Assembly (NCBI RefSeq): GCF_020536995.1
Contig: NC_068355.1
Location: forward strand, 126,051,472 to 126,115,471
Source of the DNA: Dreissena polymorpha
Taxonomy: Eukaryota; Mollusca; Bivalvia; Myida; Dreissenidae
Direction: 5' to 3'
DNA: 64,000 bases
The notes beneath the pieces were generated by a model. The model saw only the letters and a program-made list of their open reading frames with translations, did not search any database and was not told the DNA's origin. Below, one piece after another: positions 35,761 through 46,026 of this stretch (position 1 is its first letter; each line of letters starts with the position of its first letter). A program made the position numbers and the translations under genes.

Positions 35761-37581
35761 TAAATCCAATATAAAGCCGCGACCTTTATCGGGACATAAA
35801 ACAAATTTTCAGATACAGCTACACGCTGATTATGCTACAACTATGATTTCTACACAGTTTGCAAGATTTAAATATCGCCATACGAGAAAACTTGCCATGT
35901 CCCCTGATTGCCATGTTTGGTCAGTGTACCAAAACCATCTTCAAACTAAATTATCATAAGACAAAACATGATTTGGCAAACATGTGACTTATGAAATGTT
36001 AACAATGTATCGCAAAAGCCAAATATGAAACAAATGTCATGCACCTTGCCAGTCATGTTTTTTATTGGACCAGAACCATTTTCAAACTTGGCGCGAGATA
36101 GCATCAGAAGACATGATATAATGGGCAAGTTTCCTGATGATGGGGCACAAAATATGACTTCTAGAATGTTCATATGGTTTCAGAATAATAAGGACAACTG
36201 ATCCACCTCTGAAAGACAAGTTGTGCAGTGGACAGAAACAAAATGTTGAAATATGTTGATATATCATTAGAATAAATGTTCCGGGCAAGTTTCATGATAA
36301 TTTGCCCAAATGACGCCTACATTGTTTACAAGCTTCTACTTCGATACCATGTTATAAAGTTTAGACTCCCATTAACCAGTTTCAGACTAGGGCAAGATAA
36401 GATATGTGCAACTGTTCAGACCAAGTTTTATAAAGACTGGACATACATTTGGCCTCTTGAGTATACACAAAGGTAAAACTGCAGTCGTATTACATTTATA
36501 GCACAACCACGAACAAAAATGGTTAAACAAATGATCACGAGCACGTGGTGCTCTGGTAAGCTACACACTCAAAAACAAAATATAATCAAACACAAATTAA
36601 TAACAATATAATTTTTTTTTGCATTTTTTTCATGAATTATATTATTGGAATTTGCTTTGTTTCTCGCAGGAATAGAAGTTATGCCCATTTAAAGGCCACA
36701 CCATCAGACAAAAAGATCACTGCGCTGGAAAAGTGTGTCTAGTGATGCATACAATGGCTAAATTTAAGAGCATATATTTCAGAAATCTGTAAGTAGTTCG
36801 CTCAACATACTTAAAACATTCTATGCTGATGACAGCATGACTCCAACAGACACTATAAAACTTTGTGGGAATATCATTTGTACATGGTAAACTACACTGG
36901 ATGGAAAAGAGTGTTGTGTAAATGGAATATTAAGGGGGATAACATGCCTGAAGGTTTTTAATGTTGATAGTGCCATAATGACTCCAAAAAGTTTGAGAAA
37001 ACATGTTTAAATGGTTATAAAGTGATGGAAGTCTGCGTAAGGTTTTTTATTACTGGTGTTAACAATACTCAAATGGACCATTATAGCTATACAATTTCAT
37101 GATAAAAGCCCCTTCGACCTGTACTTAATAGACGTTGGACACACATTGAATAAGTGTATGTTTTTATTCCCAGCAACCATCTTAAAAATCTGCATGATTC
37201 CAATCGCGTTTCCCTAATATGGTGTAGAAATGGAACGGTTTAAATTTCATGTTACATGCCCATTATAGATTGACCTTTGACCGGGAAACCTCAAACTCAA
37301 AAGGCATCCTCATTTTATCCCAAGTTATCCTCCTACCCATTTGCATGATTGTATGTCAAAGTGTTATCTTGCCTTGGTTAATGGACTATCCAACTCAACT
37401 ATTACCAACACAGGAACAGGTGTTAATCTATATTGTCCCGCTTCCTCGTAGAGAGCACAACTAAAGCTTTGTCACAAAGTGACTAAACAAACCACGCCGA
37501 TATGACATTTGCAAAGCAGCTATGCCCATGGCAGCAACTAATGGATCACTGCATCATGCGAACATTGTATCTACACTACAT
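35761..37581. other. no gene recognised
   Basis: Contains about four diverged blocks with phrases such as GGCAAGTTTCATGATAAT and CAAACTTGGCGCGAGATA, typical of a dispersed intron-like repeat. No PDHA exon remnant was recognised, although the preceding homology would predict the 3' end of PDHA here. Confidence 0.35.
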
Positions 37582-37954
37582 AACCTCCGTTCACACATAG
37601 ACGCCGCTTCTACTACGATCAAAGCGTGGCCGAAAACGTGGCCGATCGTGACAAATCGCAGGAGAAACGTAGTAGTCTTCATAAGCGCAGTATGATTGCG
37701 GTAGAGTCTTCATGATTGGAGAGCTCTACGCTCTCACCAAGCTTACTTTAAACATGATCAAAACAAGCGTAGCGGGATCGTGGCTAACAAGAAACAAAAG
37801 GAAAAGACAAAAAAAGTCGAAATAAAGATCATAATTTTCCAAATTGTTCGTTTCAGACTCCGATCGGCCTCGATCCGCCCCGATCAAAACCTTTTTCAGA
37901 TCGTGGCTTGATCGGGATGATCGTCGTAAAGTCGAGCTTTGTGAGAACGGGGTT
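37582..37954. mobile_element. 373-bp MITE with AACCYCGTTC ends
   Basis: The left end AACCTCCGTTCACAC and the reversed right end AACCCCGTTCTCAC form short inverted repeats. The interior repeats GATCGTGGC and CGATC words on both sides. No coding frame. Confidence 0.55.
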
Positions 37955-39047
37955 TCATTATGTGCTTGAAAATATTGAAGTAATTTGCTGAACAAACTTA
38001 GACCAGTTTTCAATTTTGCCATAAAAAGTACGAGTATCACATCATGCATATATAACATTTGCTCTGCGATCCAAATAACAATAGTATAAATAATAGACCG
38101 GATAAATGGTGCAATCGATCATCAGAACAACGGGTTTACATGAATTCTACTTAGCACTAAGGAATGGATGCGTATTTTCATTGAAAGTAAGTGTTTAGGT
38201 AATTTCGTTTTGTGACTTTTAATCGATTATGATATATACGCAAATCGAGTTTGCTTGACTTAACGATCGTTTAAAAACCTTTTCAACTGTTGCGGAATAT
38301 GCGTTTCAAAACATAAACACTTTGATTAGAATTTCGCAATCGGACATTTTTTGTATTTTAAACAAAGAACACGGATCTTTGTAATTAATTGATAACATTT
38401 TAATCTATTTGTGATGACGTGTATTATTGACGATATATGTACCTGCTGACATGTTATGGAAAGTTGTGGCTTGCGGTGTCATTTCGTCATACAATATGAA
38501 CGTGAAATAATGGTGGAGTGTTATTATGTTAAGTCCTACATGCATGGCAACGTAAATATAAACAGTTATAAACCAGACTGGATCAATCTTATTCAGCTCT
38601 TTTTGTTTTTATTAAATGCAATAGATACATGTTTCGACTACCGGTGTTTAATTTATGGTCTTGATTTATTTCTGTTTGACAAAGTTTTTAATTGCATTCC
38701 CCGCATATGATTGAGTTGTTTGAGATGAATAATATATAAATGACTAAATCGTTGCATGTGGTTTGTAATTGTGCAAATCACTATGAACTTGAAAATAACG
38801 GTAAAGCGTTAAGATATCAAGTTATATGAAGAATTGTCTAAACTCCAAAAGTGTCTAACTACACTGGATAAATAATATTAAACAATTTTGTATCTATTAA
38901 ATACAATAACAATTGTTTTTGACTATGTAACTAGTGGGCTTGGTTTATTTGTGTTTGACGTCTTTTTAAATGTGTTGCAATCATATGATTCGAGTACAGT
39001 GAGCTACATGCACTGGGCTAGCTTAAACAAGGGACAAAATTGTCACA

Positions 39048-39921
39048 AACCAGGTTTTCAAAATAAAAATAATTTATAAATAGGGCTTTGTCACAGACTT
39101 GACGTATACCTCCACATGCTGCATTGACACAGAATATTTTGCATGCTGTCTTCACAAAACAAGAGAAGCTAATTTATGGCGATTTTTAAGAATTATTATG
39201 CCATTATCATTTATGGCCATTTTGACCTTCGAACTCTTGAATTCTTTCGCATGATACGCCGTCCAATGACTGTTATCAAAATAAATGTACAGAGTCATTT
39301 TAAAATCTCACAACGAATTGCAAAGTTATTTCCCGGACAAGCTCATTTATGGCAATTATTGACTTTTGAACTCCAAGTGTGACCTTGACCTTGGAGAAAT
39401 CGGCGTAATTCTTCGCATGACACACCGTCCAATTATTGTGAACAAATGTACCGAAACATTTTTAAAATCTAACAACGAATGACATTATTATGGCCCGGAC
39501 AAGATCATTTATGGCCATTTTTGATCTTTGAACTCAAAGTGTGACATTGACCTTGGAGATATCGACATAATTCTTTCGCATGACACATCGTCCAATGATG
39601 GTTAACAAATGTGCAAAATGATTTTAAAATCTCACAATGAATTACATATTTATGGCCCGGACAAGCTCATTTATGTCCATTTTTGACATTTGAACTCAAA
39701 GTGTGACATTGACCTTGGAAATATCGACGTAATTCTTTCGCGCGACACACCGTCCAATGATGGTAAACAAATGTGCCAAATGATTTAAACATCTCACAAT
39801 GAACGACATAGTAATGGCCCGGACAAGCTTGGTCCGCCCGCCAGAACGCCTTCCCGCCCTCCCGCCCGACCGCCGAAATTTGCCAATCTAATAACCAGTT
39901 TTTTCCTTCGGAAACCTGGTT
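39048..39921. mobile_element. 874-bp TIR element with four 165-bp internal units
   Basis: The ends are AACCAGGTTTTC and, reversed, AACCAGGTTTCCGAAGGAAA; the right end also folds as a hairpin with AACTGGTT. Inside are four tandem units of about 165 bp containing TGACCTTGACCTTGGA, CACACCGTCCAATGAT and ATGGCCCGGACAAGCTCAT, then a CCGCCCGCC-rich run. The left block of the duplication lacks it. No protein is encoded; superfamily not assigned. Confidence 0.65.
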
Positions 39922-40593
39922 AAAAATCTAAACGATAAACCATTCTCTTCTAACTGTTCTAATTTATTGAATGCTTTTGGGAGCAAAAAAACATTCCAGA
40001 CCGCTGGCCGCGAATTGAACTCAAGACCCTTTTCAGCCTTGCGCTCTACAAACTAAAAACAACTAGCTTTATTGAAAAGCTAAAAGCGAGTATATGCAGT
40101 GTAAATGTCAACACCTTTTTATTAGTATTAAACCAGCTTATGAACGAGGCATACAGCTGACATTAAATAATCTCTGTGTTCGTATAAACGAATCTACACA
40201 ATTGATGGGTATTTCCAAACTGTATACGTCTACATTTGTTAAATACACGATTTTCGTAGCTACAAAAGTAAATTGTTTGCAAGTGTTTACCCTTTTTATT
40301 TCGGTGATGTTCTACTACTGCATCGGAGCTTTAATAATATTGTTTCAATTATATTTCTCTGTTTTGAATAATAAGTAAGAGAGTATCTATTTGCATCACA
40401 TCACTCGAATTTTAAATATTTCACAACTCTATATTAAAATTACCATAATTAAATGACAAAACACATTTCTTGGTATACACTCCTTTCCAAATGCAATAAC
40501 GGAAAATCATGTTTGTATTTTATGAACATTCAATAATCCCCTTAGCTTCCCTTGCGGTTTTTAAATGTCAAGACTTTTTGCACGTGAAGGTAA

Positions 40594-40604
40594 TATATAA
40601 AAGG
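40594..40604 (+). promoter_or_regulatory. TATA box of the EF-hand gene
   Basis: TATATAAAAGG is a strong TATA box. A start site about 30 bases on (near 40625-40635) would open a short noncoding first exon ending AAAAAG|GTTTGT at 40650. The intron would then end at TTTGCAG (41108), four bases before the ATG. Confidence 0.6.
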
Positions 40605-41112
40605 TTAGAATTTCGGTTATTGCAATTCATTGTCCTGTTTAGTAAAAAAGGTTTGTAAAACAATATTTAATATGTTTGAAAGATTCGTTTATTGTTTCGT
40701 GATATGTCAGTAAAATGCAGTTATAGTATAATGGGGCATATGTGGCTCTTGAAGTCATTCTGTTAGCAAGGGTAAAACTGTATGACGTAATGTATGTCAG
40801 GTTTTAAAATGATGACAATATTAATGCTTGCTGCCGACATATGGAAACTCTTAATTAGCATTGAACATGTCATACTTGAAATAGTGCATGTTTGAAAGCT
40901 GCTGCGAATGATTGTGTTGTCTTTATGGACAATAGTCGGCCATTGCGTTAGATCAGAGCAAATATAATATTAACAAGTGCAATGTAGACATGATTTTATT
41001 ATGCGATTTGAATTTGACCATTGTCATACGGTAAGTCTTATATGTTGTCAATGTGACCAATTGTTAAATCACCCTTCGTATATTAACATAAATCTGAAAA
41101 ATTTGCAGAAAA

Positions 41113-42692
41113 ATGACGATGTACGTGCTGAGTCTAGCGTTTTTCATCGCGTGCGTCTATTGTCAAAGAAATAGAGTGGATCTCAATTTCGAAGACGGGC
41201 GTCTAGATGCAGGATGGAGACGTCGCTTAAGCGGTGGCAGGAGTTTGGGGGTTACAGGTCATGTGGATAGAGAAGGGAACTGGGGAATTGGGGCTTCATT
41301 TACGTTCGGTCGTAAAAGGAGAAGTGCTGAGCAGGTTAGATCAAATTTTGAAACATTCTTTACCCAATTATATCAAAATGAATATTTTTTAAATGATAAT
41401 TCGATTGTTTAACTTGTGTTTGACTATTACCGAGTGACGACCATGTTTAACTGAAAACAAACAACAACATATATTTTGTTTGAGTAATACAGGAATACAG
41501 TAAATTATCTTTGTTGTTTAACGACGAAAATGGCAAAGTTAAAGCATTGGCTACTATTTCGAAACGATCTTAAAGACTGCCAGTAACACCTACGAAAAAA
41601 AAAACATTTGCATGTGTCTTTCTAATGTAAATGGTATGTTATCGGAATAATTAATTAGAGTCTAGTGAAGATCAAGTGAATACTAAATAAATCGACGAAT
41701 AGTATCATATTTCATTAACCATGTAAAAGAATTGTTCCAAATCTGTATGTTACGTGTTATCTTAAAAGTATGCAATTCTATTGAAGCTGTGACATATTCC
41801 AAACGTTGGATGCATTGTTTGTAAAATATATCCGCTGATGCGTTTCAGATGAAGCTCTTCACTCTAAGTTTGGAAGTGGATAAGTGCAACTTCAATCTGT
41901 ATGATGTCGACAGAGACGATTTGATAACAAAGGAGGAGCTGGTAGCGGTGTTTGGAGACAACAAGAACACTACGGAATTGTTTGAGGCACTTGATATGTT
42001 ATCAGGTGAGTTATTATGTACAAGGATTTCGCATCATACTTCTATCATCGTTATTTCATGCACAACGTTTTCCATAACGTGGCAAACTTAAAGATTTTAT
42101 TAAAAGTATCCAAATAGGTTTGTCTACGGACGACGTTTTTGACTGAACAAGCATTTGCAATATAATTAACCATAATCCATCGTTTACATGTATTTGGTAA
42201 CACAATGTATACTTCGTGTACGTCCACTGATCACCGTCTAGTACACAAAATAATTTATTGAGCCGCAGTCCATGAAATCAAACGCCCATATTTCGGAATG
42301 TTGCTTTATGAGCGTTTATTATGAATGTTCGTTTAATAATATTTCGTATTTCTTTAAAGTCTATTAAAGGTCTATTATTTTCATGTACATATACAATTAC
42401 TGACATGCTGTTTTACTTTATATTGTAAACAATTTATGCATTCCGAAAAAAAAGTTACCAAAACGTTTAACCATTGTTTACGTTATAATTTCGATGCGCG
42501 TTGTTTGTTGTTGTTTTGATCTGTAAGATAACCGCTAAAACTTTGCAGTGTTAGGACACACAATGACCGCAAGATATTCCTCGCATTTTTGTTCGGTTCG
42601 CATTTTTCGTTTTACATTTGTTTGCAGGTGATGGGACGGTTAACAGGGAAGAGTTCCTCTATGTGATGCATAGAACAGTTGAAGGATGTTGA
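41113..42692 (+). CDS. small secreted EF-hand protein precursor (three coding exons)
   Basis: Exons 41113-41334, 41849-42005 and 42628-42692 (donors CAG|GTTAGA and CAG|GTGAGT; acceptors TTTCAG and TTTGCAG) give 147 residues. Residues 1-17 form a signal peptide (MTMYVLSLAFFIACVYC). Residues 18-66 are a Gly/Arg-rich segment with RSLGVTGHVDREGNWGIGAS. RKRR at 67-70 is a furin-type processing site. Residues 93-104 (DVDRDDLITKEE) form a complete calcium-binding EF-hand loop. The second loop (124-135) keeps DG and the final E but has Met at position 1 and Ser at 3, so it is degenerate. Two cysteines remain after processing (87 and 147, the last residue). The GNWGIGA segment loosely recalls glycine-rich antimicrobial domains such as attacin; that is speculation. 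The exact family is not recognised. A truncated paralog lies at 33559-33728. Confidence 0.8.
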
Positions 42693-42884
42693 ACTGCTGT
42701 TGCTGTATTCGTCCTTACAGAGTCTTACATTGGTTGTACAAATGTTAAGGCACACTTGAAGTAATATTGAAACAAAAACGCGATTTTTTTGACGATTTTA
42801 AATTTTGATATTCGAGAAACCAAAAGAGTACACCGATTTAAAATTATATACCTATTTGTTATAATGTTCATGATGTAAACCGTT

Positions 42885-42890
42885 AATAAA
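42885..42890 (+). promoter_or_regulatory. poly(A) signal of the EF-hand gene
   Basis: AATAAA 193 bases after the stop, followed by a TTGTTT stretch. It fits a short 3' UTR. Confidence 0.65.
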
Positions 42891-43519
42891 GTTGTTTCCC
42901 AAGAATGTTAAAATGTCAGCATTAATCGTTTACGTATTACAATACTTATTGTGTGCATCTATTTTTCAAGGCAAAATATCATAAATCGAGATTATTTAGA
43001 AATTTTACAAAAAATAGTCACGAGAAAGACCATATTAAAATACAATGTTTGTTTTGTATGCATATAATATTTTAAACGTAGGTGCGTTTTATATCTGGAA
43101 AAAACACGTAAAGGTACGATAAAATAATGCCTTAAGGAAGCTACCCCGTACCTTAATTTTGTGAAAATTGCATATATACGAGTAGCATATAAACTTTAAT
43201 TTAAAAACAAATAAATAAGTGTTGATTATAAATTTATAATATAGAAAGTATATTTTATATAGTAATAAAGAGTAAATGAAACGTATGGTATGATTAAATA
43301 CTAATGTATTTTTTAACGATTGTCTTCGTGATTTTAAAGCTGCTGTTAACAATAAGGCAATAAATCATTAATGCACCCTAATTTCATTTACAATTATACC
43401 ATGTAGATATTTACACTTAACGACAAGTTATTACAGATAAGCATATGTTTACCGTTAATGTTTATACTTATTCAAAAAGAATTTCAACCGAACACGGTCT
43501 ATCTTAAGAATTATAATAA

Positions 43520-43793
43520 CAAGAGATGTGTTCGTCAGAAACACAATGCCATCTATTGCGCCGCTTTGAAATAAAAATATATTTAATTTTAAGACCTTTG
43601 ACTTTGAAGGATGACCTCGACCTTAAACTTCCACCACTCAAAATGTGCAGCTTCAAGAGATACACATGCCTGCCAAATATCAAGTTGCTATCTTTAATAT
43701 TGCAATATTGCAAAGTATTTTCGTACGGACGGACAGACTGACATACTGACGGACAGTTCAACTACGTTATGCCACCCTACCGGGGGCATAAAA
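43520..43793 (-). mobile_element. hairpin-ended repeat, family I (compact copy)
   Basis: Plus-strand reading: CAAGAGATGTGTTCGTCAGA, with GTGTT/AACAC forming a hairpin, then one CTTGAAGGATGACC unit with CTCAAAATGTGCAGC, a GACGGACAGACTGACA run and the closing CCGGGGGCATAAA. On the minus strand it ends in hairpin + TCTCTTG. Other members: 50556-50795, 61476-62007 and 63101-63595. The frames reading [20 protein letters not shown] come from this repeat and are not genes. Confidence 0.7.
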
Positions 43794-45572
43794 ATAGTTC
43801 GCATAACTTGTTAAACAACAATTAGAAGTTGAAACTAATATTTGGTTAGACCATATTTATGTAAAATTTGTTATTTGCGGCTTGCAAGCAGAATTGAAAC
43901 GATGACATGCTTCTTGCCACGAGCAATACAATTTCTTTAGAGATACTCGCACTGAATTAATCATGTATGAAATAAATATATGTTATAGACAAACTTGGCA
44001 TTGTGTGCAAAAAAAGTTAAAAATGGTTATTATAAGCTATTCCAATGACATATTATCATAATATCTCGTCATAATACAATTAACAGAAAACAAAAAAAAA
44101 CCATTCCTTTCATAAGAAACATCTACTACGAAACAATGAACATGGGAGAATGTTTCAGAAAATACAAGTTTCTGAGTATATATAATACTAATAATAAGTG
44201 CTGAAGTTCTTGACCTAGTTAAATTCAGATTGAGCCACAACTTTAACCTTTAGAGTGGTAACACACTTACAATTAATGAAGCACGATGCAGGACACATAC
44301 TGCGCACAAAAGCTTACTTTAAACACTTAGTGGTATAAAAAGCACTTTGTGCTCAAATGAGCTAAACATCATTAAAGCTGGGGTCAAGGTCCAAGCACAG
44401 CATTGGGGGCGATAAGTGCTCCAGTTTTTGACAATTGTGCACGCCAGATAGCCATACAGGAACATAACAGTAAGATATAGCCATTTATCGCTCAATATGC
44501 TGATTTTCTGTATTTCAATTTATTGATTACGCAAAAGCATAAAAATGTTTTGGTGAAACAAGTTATATCATTCATGGCAATAGTGAGACACTATTTCATA
44601 CCACTGAAAACAAACTGATGTGTTCCAAATCTTGTTTTATATAATCAAATCAAATCATCAAATTATACTGAGACTGGAGATAAGGGATAACTATTATTTA
44701 TATCATAAATTAAACAAACATCAAGAGATTCTAATAATGTATTCAGTACTTGTATAATGAAATCCAATCAAATGCACATTATGTATTGCATCACCAAAAA
44801 ACAACATAAAAAGGAGGTGAAACGTAAAAAGGTGCTTATCATGTTGCTTCTAAAAAACATGTCAGGTTTATATATGATATAACACATCAACAGCATTCAA
44901 AACAAGATATATTCTAAAGCCATTAAAGATAAACAATTTCATTTATAACACAAATATGAGACTAAAATGTATCCAAATCAGCTGTCAGAATCCAAAATTG
45001 TTAATGAGGGGTACTAAAATATCACAATTAATTTTGTTTAAATTGTTTGCATGTACACACTATCAAAAGAAATACAAATACCAGTGTGATTCAAATTACT
45101 TCTCACTAGTTAATTAACAAGAAGCAATCATAATACACATGTTGACATTCGAAAGAACATACTTTCATCTAATCAATCCCATTTTATTTACAGTGAGCAT
45201 TCACTAACAAAATATGCATAAACTTATTATACATGTATAACTATACCTTATAAAAGATAGCTTTTACAGAAATGATGTATGTGCTATTACGGAATATTAC
45301 CTGTGTAGTCAAACTACAAAATGTAAAATGATGTATTGTTACTAAACTCAATTTCATTTCATTGCCTAACTCCATATAATTTGTTAAGTACTTTCAAACC
45401 CAACGCTTGGCCACAGAATGTTTTCTTGCACTTAAATACAAAAGAAATATGAGTATTGTTGTTAATTGTCAAGCAAGCTTATATAACACATTCAATACCA
45501 ACTGTAAGATGTTAACTTTCCACTCAAATGCTCTATTTATGATATTTAATAGAGAGATCAGAAATACATTTC

Positions 45573-45578
45573 TTTATT
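45573..45578 (-). promoter_or_regulatory. poly(A) signal of PDHA
   Basis: AATAAA on the minus strand, about 280 bases past the PDHA stop codon (45859-45861), the first clear signal downstream. Confidence 0.5.
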
Positions 45579-45858
45579 GAACAATATTCATTAAAGCTCT
45601 AATTGCTTATGAAATACAACATTGTACAATGTAAACTAAACCAACTTCTATTATTTATCTTTCAAATCAATTCATAATTCAATTAGCTTATATTGTTATA
45701 AACAGAAACCAATAGACTATAAAATGCTATCAGCCAGAAAATAAGATCTTTTACTAAACTAGAGTTTAAGACGTTTTCGTTTGCAGCCCAATGTATCCCA
45801 ATAGAACAATGTCCAACAGAACTAAGCAAGTGCAAATAGCAATCACCACATTAGTATT

Positions 45859-46026
45859 TTACGCAGTTGTTTTTGCCTGGATGGACAATTCACAACCTCG
45901 CACCCTCATGTCAGCTGGTGGGTCCTTGATGATGGCTTTGTACAGCTCTTCGAGAGGCAGTTCAGGATCTGCTTGGGCCTTGGCAGCTGCTTCATCAACA
46001 TTCTTCCTAATATCTCGTTCAATATT
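45859..46026 (-). CDS. PDHA1: PDHA exon A (C-terminal)
   Basis: Encodes [20 protein letters not shown], then [20 protein letters not shown], then [15 protein letters not shown] and TAA. It aligns with human [20 protein letters not shown] and LEEL...PFEVRGANQWIKFKSVS. The acceptor is TTTTAG, with 56 codons including the stop. The final residues QAKTTA differ from the vertebrate end. Confidence 0.9.
   Translation of the reverse strand, partial: NIERDIRKNVDEAAAKAQADPELPLEELYKAIIKDPPADMRVRGCELSIQAKTTA

Noticed and set aside
40094-40378. 94-codon frame with a hydrophobic C-terminal half
   Set aside because: It lies upstream of the EF-hand promoter, with AT-driven composition and no homology; probably chance.
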